Below are positions 33,072 through 46,110 of a DNA stretch of 64,000 bases, piece by piece. The stretch is from Lytechinus variegatus. Taxonomy: Eukaryota; Echinodermata; Echinoidea; Temnopleuroida; Toxopneustidae. Made by a program: the position numbers and the translations under genes. The DNA lies in NCBI RefSeq assembly GCF_018143015.1, contig NC_054743.1:65315244-65379243 (forward strand), written 5' to 3'. Under the pieces are notes generated by a model that saw nothing but the letters and a program-made list of their open reading frames with translations, was not told the DNA's origin and ran no database searches. Numbering within the stretch: the stretch's first letter is position 1; each line of letters opens with the position of its first letter.

Positions 33072-33442
33072 CTACACGCAATCACAAACGTCCTTAAAAA
33101 AATCAGCGGGGTTAAAATGGTTTTGAGTTTAAAAAAAAATACTTCCCATTCCACTATAAAGACAAATTTTTAATACGATTTGGCATGTCCGAATGGCCCT
33201 TGCCTAAATTTGCATGGCAAGCATGCAGAAGTCGTTATCGGGTTGTACTCGGATCGCAAAGTCTGCGGCTGGCATAAGATTAGATGACGTTATTAGATTT
33301 AAAATGATCGTTCTTGTACTTTTGGCAGGGTTGAAACGGGTTTTGGTTGAAAATTTACTTCCCATACGTCTCTAAACACAAATCATCTGATTCCTCAATG
33401 CCCCCCGACTTTGAATCGCAGTTAGATCATCGCTGATTCAAC

Positions 33443-36400
33443 TTACATTCCAAATGTTTCACCATCTTCTAGCGTCTCGGGGAGCTTCTTTCCCCGTGTT
33501 TCCGGGAGGATGAGGCATAAGCCAGCTGCTAGCATCGCGGCTGCTGTCTGAAGGACGAGAGGACCGGGCGACCACACGTCATAGAGGAGGAGTACAAGAG
33601 GGGTTGCTATAGCAACCAGTCGAGATGCCGATGAGCAGATTCCAACGCCCACACTCCTTTATTTTTGTCATGAGAAAAGAAGTAGAGGTTTCAAGGGTAT
33701 GAGTATGAGGTATAATATGCGAGCAGCACCTGCAATCTAATCAATTGCATTTATTTATATATTTATAAAGTTGTGAATCATAAGTTATGTCCGTATTAAC
33801 ACAAATTATTATGCGTTGTTTTAGAATTCTATTAATAAATATTACAGGATGTTACACTCAGAGTCATGAATAAATATAAAACGAACGTTCGGTATTTTGT
33901 ATTCTTTTTATCATCTCACCGTGTATGTTGTCAAAACGTGTATGTGATATGAAAAAGCATAATAGCCATCTTTGCCAATAACAAATCGATGGATCAATAA
34001 GGGGTTAATTAGCAAACCTTATTTTTTATAGGCGTTATTCGTTTTCATTCCATTTGACTAATTGTCATTATATAATTGATTATGGTTTATTAATTATATT
34101 TTACATTACATAGGTTATGTATAAATTGGTGACATTTAATATTAATATTATCATTATTACTACTATTTTATCTGCTTATTCGTTATGTTTTTTTTTTCAT
34201 TTTCCCCTTTTTTCGGCGCGCGGTCTTACCTTGTGACCGTTGGCAATACCTCGATAGGATATATCAGCCCTACCGCCCATGAGCAGGCGATACCAAACTT
34301 GCCCACCATGGCAACGCTAGTTTTCGCTGCACCGATAGCTGTTAGAGAGAAAAAAATATAGGCACACCGTGACAGTTTCACGAAGGATTAACAAGTAATG
34401 GCATTCTTAATGTTTAGCTTACCCCCCCCCCCCCAAAAAAAAAATGAACATAATGGAAGCTGGTACAGGGGTTCCGAAAATCACCTCAGCAGAAGAACGG
34501 TGTGCCACATGGAGGCTCAAAGCCAAGTGGAATGTTAAGAATCCCTTTGTTACGCTTTAGAAACCAATCAGTGCGTTTTACATAAATTACTAGAGTTCTA
34601 AGCAACTCCCTTGTCACACATCAGTGAATTCATTAACCAACCGATCAATGCCCACCTCGTCAGGTCAATAGTCAGACACTGAATGCAACTCTGCCGTCGA
34701 CTGTCCCTAACAACATTGACCGATACGTCAAGATCAGAATGAGATTTGGAACCCTTTTTAAAAGGTGGTGCTTGGATTTTTTTGAAAATATTATCTCAAA
34801 AATAGTTGCAACATATTTGGAAACTTGAATGACAACGTGTGAGTTGTATTAATCACAGTGCATTACTAGGATTCAACTTGGACTTTTGTAACTGTGGTCC
34901 ACTGCTAGGGCTGAAGAAGCCGTTATGGATGTGAAAGGTTGCAGTTTGTGATGTCAATAAAACTGCTGTAAATAAACGTAAGTCGATCTTTTCATATTTA
35001 TTTCCCGAAAAAATCAATGTGTATGTTGTTGCCATAGAAGCTCGGTCCATTCGTATGTATACATTTAATATATAATATTTATGTGTTTCTTTAGTACAGG
35101 TCTTAAACACTTGTTCACTGCTACCACCCTGCATTTTCAATTAAGAAAAAATAATTCAAAGAATCAAATTTACAACCCAAGTTATATGATGAATAGCTAT
35201 AATAAAAACTGAAAGTGTAAGAAAATCAAGCATTTGTCCCACAGAAAAAGAGAAAATAAGCCAAACATTGCCACCCTTATTTTGCCACACATGGAGATGT
35301 ATCTGAGAACAAGGTTATATCATAACCTTGTTCATTGAATGAGTGTACTTAAGGGCATTTAAAAATATAATTCATTCACGTTTGAGGCACGTATTAGGCA
35401 ACAACTACGTTCCAGTATAGACCTCGTTCTTCATAATCTTCATATCTGGAAATAAAAAGGCGTGAACGAGCGAAAAAAATATTCCCCTTAAACTGAAAAT
35501 ATATTTCAGGTTTCTTTCTTTTTCTTTTTGTTTTATGATGACGTGTTTGGTTGTGGAACTTTGTTTCGGACAATTTCCCCAAGACCTCACTTATAACCCA
35601 ATGTGTGAGGGTGATTGTGTGTGTGTGTGTCCACACACCTTTCTATCTTGGTTTTGTTTTTATTAAATTCATTCAATACAATATCATATTTTTTCGAGTA
35701 ACAATACAAATAAGATATATAGATGTTTCAAAATTCGTTTCACTAGATCAAAAAAAAAAAAATACCTGCAAGAATACATACATAGGTGATCATCAATAAC
35801 AATCAACTTTATTTTCAAATTTCAACCGTATTGGTGTAATCGCGAGTGATCGAAACGAGCGAGGAAAAAATACCTCTCAATTAATTACTTTCACATAACA
35901 GTGAGAATAGTTGAATTGTATCATTACAATAAACCCCATTCTACCCGAAAACCAGGAAAGGACGGGAGTAGGTCATTGCATAAAAGTTGCGAGGCATCTC
36001 CTACCCCCCTCCTCTGGATATCGGTGCCCCTGATAGGATGCTAATCCTGAATCGATCGATTGACTTACGGGTAAAAATGACGACAAAGCTAGCAACTCCC
36101 GATATGGCGAGGCAAGCGATAATACTGTATCGACGTCCGATCACTTCGATCATTGGCATAATCAGGAGCATCGCAGTCATTTCTACTATACCAGAGATTA
36201 GGAAACTAAGGTAGATATTCACCCCGAAGCTACCGGTACTGAGATGCAGTCCGTAAAATATCAGATTGTTAGCCATCCTGCAAAGGATAGGATTGATAAA
36301 GTAAAAACTCATATATTTTGATTTGGAACGTGTTCCAGTTAGAAGACAACATATCAACCGGTGTGGACAATTGAAATCTGTAATGTTTCCTGATAGATTT

Positions 36401-39400
36401 AACAAAAAACAGATATTTGATTCTTGTCAAAGACTCAGTTACATTTCAATTTATGCTTATAATGTGAATAAAGAATACTTTTTCAATCATAAATATTAGC
36501 ATCGATGCACTTACCAAACGATGATCAATACGATCGTTCTTTTCCGTAAGATAGGTGTTCGGAAAAGATCGGAAAGATTCGGATCACGATTCTTCTCAAG
36601 TGTTCCAGTTTCCTTGTGTGGACAATGAGCGGGGTAAAAAAAACCACATTATTAAAAACTCCGGTGTTGACTTACCCCCAGCCCGGAATCAGTAAAGTAT
36701 TAAGTGTACAAGCGAGGACTGTCGGTAGGAACCTGGTAAATCAATGATCATTATAGACCTATATAATTTACTTTAGAATCAAGGACATATTATATTATCA
36801 TTGCAAATCGAGGACTTTAAAGTGCAGAAATGCCCATCTATGCAGGAGTATATGATTTGGGTATGTTTGTGATTGAGCCGAGGACGTCCTCTCTTTGTGG
36901 TGTGAAATTTATGTGTGTGTTTTGCATTTACTACCTTGAGCATTGAAGCGCGCGCCCATATCACCCTCATGTACAGGCATGCACTCAGTTTCAGTCGTTT
37001 AAAAGATATTACAGAATGAAAAAAAAAAAAAAAAACATGCCTTATATATTTCAGAACAAAAGAACGGAAATAATTCCGTTTGGATTTTGAAAAAAAATTC
37101 TCGCTCTCTCCTGCATGCCCGGTCTCGGTGAACAGAATGCCTCGTCGTGGAATTATGCATACAAGACTAGAAGAAACAGGACTACACGTGACACGGGCCT
37201 AATCACAACTGGCCGGCAAAAGATATTCATTCGAGCCAACCCATTCTCAATTTTGAAATTTGATATTGTTGATTGACGAAAAAGAATGAATACGACTGAA
37301 AATCTACCACTGATTGTAGGGACGGTACCTACTGAACTTCCTTTTTTCCCACATTGGAAAGATATATCACTACTAATTAAAGAAACTATTGTTTTACTGG
37401 CGGAAGAATAAGGGCCATTTTACTCTCTCACGTGACGACTTTGTTCCCGTCAGATGTAGTCTTCATAAATGCCGATTTATTTTTAAAATGAGCCGGTCGA
37501 GGTAATCTTTTTCTGGTCAGAAATGGAATGTCAGACATATATCCTATCCACTGGTAGTAAACATTCAACCCTCGAATTTCCTCCTTATTTTTTAATGTTA
37601 TTTTTTAAAGCGCCACTTTAACACACGAGTCTATCGGAAATTATAAGCCTGTGACATCTTAGTCCAGATTGGACCTTGTTGTTTGGAAGTGCCCTTTTCC
37701 CAAAGCTAACATAGAGGGCACATGTCTCCAAATCTCTAATCAGCGCCAATCCACTCATCTTCCCTCCCCAACAAGGGAAGATGAGTTGACTGGCGCTGAT
37801 TAGAGATTGGGAGACATGTGCCCTCTATGTTAGCTTTGGGACTTCCAAACAACAAGGTCCAATCTGGCCTAGTGACATCTACACTATAGTTCCGAACGTG
37901 CCGAACGCACGATCCAACCAAATGAGCGGTCGGGTTAATTCAGTGTAACAGTTACGGTTTCAGGACGAGTTTTTACCAAGACCGGGCAGCTTTAAATCAA
38001 AGTAATCATTACCTTAGATTTGTAAATGTTGTGTTGGTAGAAGAAGTCGTCTTCGAGCTTGACCTTGTTTATCTCTGCTACCCTCCTAACGGTCTCTTGG
38101 GCTTGCTTGTATCGACCTTTGGAGATCTGCCAGCGGACTGATTCTGGAACGAAACTAGAATCAAAGAGGGAGTGGGCTTATATAACATCACCCAGGTTGA
38201 TATTCTTAATTTAGGCCTAGATCGTGTATCACGAAAGAACCTTCAAATCGGACAAAGATAATTGCTAATCGGAATAGAATGAATTATATGATTTTTTCCT
38301 TTCCCGGTTCACAATACACCGCTGTTTGTTTTATGAACTTTTTTTAATAGTTTTTAAACAGTTGACATAAAGATATGCTTAACTTATTTAAGCTTAAGTA
38401 TTCAAAATTGAATTTGTTTAAGATTTTAAGTACTTAATAACTACTGCACAAACAGTAAACTGTGTTGCATGAAAAGATAAAACAGAGTTTTTACTGGTTA
38501 AGGAAGTTTGGAGTTTTTATATTTTTTTGTAATTCACTCAGAAAACAATTACGATGTTGCGCCAAGGATGAGAAAAATAATGAAATAAATGAAACAAAAA
38601 TCAGCTCATTTTTATGCGCAGATTTTCATTTGCCGTGCTAGTCAATATTGTTAACGTGTTGGTCCGTGTAGCTGACGTGTTGGTCCGTGTTGCTGACGTG
38701 TTGGTCCGTGTATAGCTGACGTATTGATCCGTGTTGCTGATGTGTAGGTCCGCGTTGCTGACGTGTTGGTCCGTGTAGACGACATGCTCTGTCGGTATGG
38801 TCCGTGTAAATCCTTGTGAAGATGCCGTGTGTGCTGTCATCAATGCTCGTCGACGCTTAATCCGGGGCAAAACGATCCCGGACCTCCCCGGATTATGCCG
38901 GCATTGCCGTGTTGATCGGTGTCTATATGTGACTGGGGCTTTAATCATAAGGCTTTTTTGCACGTATGGTACTTATAAAAATATTTTAAGCCCCAGTCAC
39001 ATATAGACCTCGGGCCATCCCGGATCTGACCCGGGGTGGTCCGGGGAGAGATCCGTGTTGGCGCCTTGGGTATCCTTGGAGGTCCATGGTGGTCCGTGTT
39101 CGTACTTGAACGTCCGGGAGGCCAACACGGCAGTTTTTTATTAACTGTCAAAAACATCCGGCGTCATCCGTGGACTGCCGGGTAGATAAGCAATCCGGGA
39201 TGGTCCGTGTAGCTGATGTGTTGGTCCGTGTAGCTGCCTGTAGTATCCTTGGCAGTCCGTGTTCTTTTTTCCCAATCAAATCTGTAAAACGCTATTTACT
39301 TCACGAACTTTTCAGTAGTTGTTAAAAAGTTGACACCAACATGCTCAATTTATTAACATTAGTGATTAAATATTCAAAATTAAATTTGTCGTTCAAGATT

Positions 39401-42400
39401 TAAAGTACTTAAAAACTACTGTGTAAAACAGTAAACTGTGTTGTATAAACAAACAGCGTTTTTACTGGTTAAGGAAATTTGGAGTTTTTATATTACTTTT
39501 TAATAACAAAATCAAATAATGTTGCGACAAGGATGAGAAAAAGAATGAAATATCTAAATAAATATCAGCTGATTATTATGAGCAGATTTGCCGTGCTGGT
39601 CAATATAGCTGCCCTGTTGGTCCTGGAGCTGACGTGTTGGTCCGTGTAGCTGACGTGTTGGTCCTTGTAGCTGACGTGTTAGTCCGTGTAGCTTACGTGT
39701 TGGTCCGTATTGCTGACGTGTTGGTCCGTGTAGCTGACGTGTTGGTTCGTGTAGCTGACGTGATAGTCCGTATTGCAGACGTGTTGTTCCGTGTAGCTGA
39801 CGTGTTGGTTCGTGTAGCTGACGTGTTAGTCCGTGTTTCTGACGTGCATGTCCGTGTTGGTGACTTGTTGATCCGTGTAGACGACCAGATGATCCGTGTA
39901 GACGACGTGCTCTGTCTGCATGGTTCGTGTAGACCCTTGTGAAGATGCCGTGTGTGCTGTCATCAACGCTCGTCGACGCTTAATCCGGGGCAAAACGATC
40001 TCAGAACCTGCTTGGATCGTGCCAACATTGCCGTGTTGATCCGTGCGGATCCGTGTCTATATGTGACTGGGGCTTTATTGACGATGTCAGAGAAAATAGT
40101 GAACAACCGTAAATCGTAGCATCTTGATTATCTAAATCTAGGGTCTATGTCATTAGGTTTTTTTCTAGGAATGGTTTAACTTATAAAGAGGGGCCATTAT
40201 TACACAAAAGATAATGAAGCAATAAAACGGAGAAAAACAAGAAGAAATACTGAGAATCGTTGAAAATTGAAATCGTTGAAATATTGTATACATTTTTATT
40301 GTTGTTTGATATTTTTTATGTAACAGGACCGTGTTAAAAACAGTGTATATTATTTGAACATGTTATCCTGTATAAATATGTTTTAATAAATGAAATAAAT
40401 AAATAACTAAATAAATAAACCTAGAGCATACCATCAACAATGTAAACATAAAACAAAACAAATTTATACTTACATGAACACAAAGAAGTAGAGGACAAAC
40501 GTTAGGTGCAATGCAAGGAGAAGGTAACGCCAATTGTTGATGAAATAAGCGTATAATGTGAGAAGAAGATACCCAGCTGGGAAGGCGGTCGTCATGATGA
40601 CGCTAACGAATGCACGTTTAGACGGGCCAATGAACTCCGTAGCTGCAAAAGAAAAAGATAAAGTTTAAAGGCGGTTAGAACTTTTTCCAGAATTCCGAAT
40701 TGAAAAATCCGATTTACCGTCTAACTCAAGCATATATAACCCTCTAGGTCAGAAATGAAAGACTATCGATTAATAGATATCAATGGCGCAATTAGTCAAA
40801 GGATTTTGATGAGGAGGAGCTGAGTAATAAGATGGAGGACTTTCAACACTGAAAAGTTCTAAAAAGATGTATCTAATATTTCATTATTTCCCTTTCATTT
40901 TCGTTTTTCTTTTTCTTCACTCAAAAAGAAATGAATTGCAAATTTGGCTCTGTCAGTGCTAAATTATTATTTGTGCGAAATTGTTTTTTTTTTCCACCGA
41001 TCTCCAGACCCCAATATGACTTGCGTCTTCGGAATAAGAGTACGCATGCCATGAATGAATCAGCACCCTCAAATTGCTGGTACATGTACCCTTATAGGCC
41101 TGAGGCTTAAAAATATAATATATATATATATATATATATGTATAACAAAATACAAGGTGAATAAAAAAAGTGTTGCAGTGTGTGCGCAGTGTCTGGATTA
41201 TGGGTCTATTTTAGCTTTAAAAAATCATCTTTAGATGTGTGCAATTTCTATCAAAATTTGGATCATCAGTATTTTCATGGTGCAACTTAAGCATTTCTGC
41301 TGCTGCACATTGATTTTTGATGGATTTACTCAAGATTAAGCTGGATTTTTAATGGACTTTTTACCATCTCTAGACTACAGAAGGAAAGCAAGCTCCCTGA
41401 CTTCAGTCCCATCTACTGTATTTTGAGTAGGCCTAGAGTTGACAATCAAGCAGCAGATGACACTTGTACTTTCTTTCTTCTTCAACCGGTGCTACTACTA
41501 AAGCATTTTCATCCAAGTAAACTGTATCAATCTGCTCAGGTAGTTGTGATTAGTTTGTATGCTGAATTTTGAGACCGGTTTTTATCTCATTGCTGGATTA
41601 AGTTGTGAATGGTGTGTACATGTACTGTTATCATTTATTATATCATTGTAGACTCATTGTACTTTGCAGCCCTGAGGCTGATCTAAGGTCTGTGATTGAG
41701 TTACCCATTGTATGTGGTTCCTGATGATAAGCTTGGCCTAAAAAAAATGGCTAGATCTGTAACTGGCAAGATTATTTGCCTTACTTTGCTTCTGACAATC
41801 TTAAATATAATATACACTGAGAATTGTGTCTCTAGATCTACAAGGTCAAGGACATTGCTATTTGCAAGGCTGAAATGTACCAATAGCCATAGGTCATCAT
41901 CCAGCAAGCTTTCTATAGGGCATGCCCAAATAGGATTTACCAATAACCTGCCAACTGATCTTGAGGTTTTCACAAACTCTCTCCATCATCTTCGAGTGCA
42001 AAGGAAGGGCAACATTCACATGCTTAGTTCTACATGTCGTTGTAAGACTCTCGTAGCTGCTTATCTGACCCTGCTGCTCTTAACAAATGCATCAGATATT
42101 GAACTCAACCCAGGTCCTGCCAGCAAGTATCCTTGTCAGATTTGCACCTACCCGGTAACATGGCGACAACGAGGCATTGCTTGCGATGACTGTAACCAGT
42201 GGTACCACGTAGAATGCATGCACATGTCAACACCAGTTTATGAAGCTCTCGCTAATTCAAGTGTATCTTGGCAATGCATTTCTTGTGGAATGCCCCAGTT
42301 TTCTAGCAGTTTGTTCAACTCTTTTATCGTTGACACCAGCAATACCTTCTCCACACTGTCATCGTCCTACTCTGATGATAATGCAACAGTGCCATCAAGT

Positions 42401-45400
42401 CCTGGACCGCCTATAGCATCTTCTCCTTCCCGCCAGTCCAATAGAAGGCACCCAGTCACGGAAAGAAAGATGAAGATTTTAACAGTCAACTTTCAGAGTG
42501 CACGGAACAAAAAGGAAGAGATCGGAAATCTAATAGATTCTTCTTATCCGGATATTATCCTTGGCACTGAGACTTGGCTCAACAGCAACATCCATAGTGC
42601 TGAATTGTTCCCTCCAGAGTATGAAGTGATACGGAAGGATCGCTTTGACGGATATGGTGGTGTTCTCATAGCACTTAAAAAGGACATCATCTTTGAACAA
42701 CTACCAGATGATCCTAATCTTGATGTTGAAGCAATCTTTATCAAAGTAAGCCTTCCAAATAATAACTTCCTTATAATAGGTGCTTTGTATAGACCTCCTT
42801 CTAGTTCTGTCAACTATATGGAGAATCTCTGTCAATCTATAGAAGAAATTCACAATCAGCACCAAAGTTCTGTCATCTGGATGGGTGGGGACCTGAATCT
42901 ACCGGACATCGACTGGGATACAGAGTCGTCATCAGGTAACCAGTATCCTCTGCCAATCAAGCAAAGATTCTTGACGATGATCCACAATTGTGATCTACAA
43001 CAGATGGTGTCCTTTCCTACTAGGTTGAACAGCTGTCTTGACATTTTCCTGTCAAATAGGCCCACTCTTCTTAGCAGGTGTATTGCCCTTCCAGGAATAA
43101 GTGACCATGATATCGTGCTAGTGGAATCCTCTGTTGTAGCACGCAGGAAAAGACTGGTGAAGAGGAAAGTATTCCTTTGGAAGCATGCTGACATGGAGGC
43201 CCTCCGAGAAGACTGTCTTGCCTTTCAACATTCCTTTACAGAGCAATTTGATAGGACGAGTCCTGTGCAAGTCATGTGGGACAACATCAAGTCTACCCTC
43301 TTACGTCTGATGGAAAAGCATGTACCATCTAAGATGACATCAACAAGATACAGTCAACCTTGGATCACTCGTTCATTGAAGCAGTTGACCCGTAGGAAGA
43401 AGCGATGCTTTGACAGAGCTAAGGCAAGCAACAACCCTGGGGATTACACCAAGTACTTGGATGTGAAGAAACAGGCAAAGAAAGCATGTAAAGCCGCTTA
43501 CTTCAAATATGTTGAAGATATTGTCAGCCCAGATTCAACCACCAATCCTAAACGATTCTGGAGTTACATTAACAGCAAAAGATGTGACTCATCTGGGGTA
43601 GCTTCGCTGAAGTCAAGCGATGAATCCTGAATAGACAGTTCTCATCTGTCTTTACTAGAAATGAAGACATGACTAACATGAAGGACATGGGTAGTTCTCC
43701 CTATCCCTGTATGGAACCCATCACCATACAATGCGATGGTGTGCAGAAAATCTTGTCTGGTCTACAAATCCATAAAGCCACTGGGCCCGATGAACTGTCT
43801 TCACGGCTATTGAAAAACCTGGACCGCGAACTCGCACCTGTTCTGACAGTCCTATTTCAAGCTTCCCTTGACCAAGGAGTTGTTCCAGCTGACTGGAAGA
43901 ATGCAAACATTGCCCCTGTCTTCAAAAAGGGAGAAAGATGTAAGCCAGAGAACTACAGACCGATCTCGTTAACATCAATGACATGCAAAGTTCTGGAACA
44001 CATTGTCCACAGCAACATTATGGACCATCTTGAAGACCATGACATCCTCTCTGATGCTCAGCATGGTTTCCGTAAAAAACGATCCTGTGTCTCACAACTT
44101 GCTCTTGCGGTCCAAGACCTTGCGAAGGGTATAGACAACAGAGAACAGATCGATGTCATCCTGCTAGATCTTGCCAAGGCCTTTGACAAGGTGCCACATG
44201 GGAGACTTCTTCATAAGCTTGATTTTTATGGCATACGGAACTCTACTCATGAATGGATAGCCGACTTTCTTGACAATCGCACGCAACAAGTACTCCTTGA
44301 AGGAACCATCTCTACCAAGTCCCAAGTGACATCGGGAGTTCCGCAGGGTAGTGTCGTCGGTCCGATGTTGTTCCTGATATTTATCAACGACCTACCAGAG
44401 TACCTGTCTAATGACACCACTGTTAGGCTCTTCGCAGATGACTGCCTAGTTTATCGCAAGATAAGGTCAGAGGAAGATGGTGCTCAACTGCAGGAAGACA
44501 TCAAGTCCTTGGAGCAATGGGAGGCTGACTGGCTGATGGAGTCAACCTCAAGAAATGCCAAGTCCTCCATGTAACCAACAAACGGAAGCCTATCATATTG
44601 CCATACATCCTTCATGGTTACACCTTGGAGAAAGGAGACACAGCAAAATATCTTGGAATCTACCTCCATCAAAAGCTCAGCTGGAATCATCACATCAGCC
44701 AGGTAGCAAAAAAGGCTAATTCCACCAGGGCTTTTCTTCAAAGGAACATTAGATCATGTCCTCGCAAAGTCAAGGTGCTCTGCTACCTCACTCTACTTAG
44801 ACCAGTCATGGAATATGGAAGTATCATCCGGGATCCTTTCACTCAAGCTAACATCATGAGGCTTGAAATGATACAGAGAAGGTATGCTCGCTTTGTTTGC
44901 AATGACCACCGCAGAACAAGCAGTGTCACCTCCATGCTCCAACAACTGCAATGGCCATCCCTGCAAGAAAGGAGAGCCCAGGCAAAGGTTGCGATGATGT
45001 TCTGCATTAAGAACTCGTTAATATCCATCCCGGAGGCTACTCTGATCCCATCTCTCCATTCCACATGCTACATGTAGGACACAGACACTGCAAAAAACTA
45101 CTTTCCTGACGAAACCAGGCTATGGAACGCTCTTCCACAGGTCGCCGTCTCATGTACCTCTCTTCCAAGTTTCAAAAGAGAGGTACAGAAAATCCAGCTC
45201 CGTTAACTTTCTACGGATGTCTTTTTAGCTGCACACTCTTGAGTTCATTTTAGACCCTTTATTTGAGACACTGTACATACATTGCACCTGCACAACAGTA
45301 CGACAATACGCCAGACGGTGGCCTGTACTTACAGAGAAGAAAAAGAAGAAGAAGAACGTATATAGAAGAGTTGATCAAATTTTCGCCCATAGGGCTTCAT

Positions 45401-46066
45401 CAAGAAATGATGAATTTATTAGTCAACAGCACCAACCTGATGGAATGAATGTGTCTTTCCACTCCTTTCCCGTGGTTTGATTTCTTTTCTCCCCCTCTCT
45501 CTCTCTTGCTTCCCTTTCTTGTTTTCTTCGTTTCTTTCTGTTGTCCTTTCCTTTCTTTTCCTTCTCTTTCTTTCTTTTTCTTTCTTTTCTTTTTTTCTTT
45601 CTTCTTCTTTTTTTCTCTTTCTGTCCTATTCTTTTTTTTTCTCTTATTTTTTCCCCCAGCTGTCCTCTCTATTTCTGGCCCCTTTTCTCCCTTTCTCTTT
45701 TTTCTTCTAGTCCTTTTCCTTTTCTCTCTTCCTTTTGTCTCCCCTGCTTTCTCTTCTTCTTTCTTCTTCTTTTTTCCCTTCCCCTTTCTTTCCCTTTCCC
45801 TTTTCCTTTTTTTTTCTATCTTTCTCTCTCTCTTGTACTGTTGCGCTTCGCGTCTTACCTTTAGCGCGTTGTTTTTTACGCTTTGCCCACTGCGTTCCTT
45901 GGTGCTGCTGACTAATAAATTCATCATTTCCTGCTGAAGCCCTATGGGCGAAAAATTGATCAATTCTATCTACGGTTGTTTCATTCACCTTGTATCTTGC
46001 TTTATACTGCCACAACCGACACAGGACCTTCATTTATATATACATATTATATATATATATATATAT

Positions 46067-46110
<44 letters not shown>

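Noticed and set aside
37736-37921. 61-residue minus-strand protein
   Set aside because: Lies on one arm of the snap-back element in intron 6 of transporter A, with no family resemblance.
39634-39942. Repeat protein (LVRVADV) or CRISPR-like array
   Set aside because: The units are contiguous with no unique spacers and diverge gradually, and this is an animal genome; it is a 21-bp minisatellite inside a foldback.
45449-46033. Lys/Arg/Glu-rich and Phe/Ser-rich proteins on opposite strands
   Set aside because: Products of one pyrimidine-rich low-complexity tract; no domain, start context or splice support.
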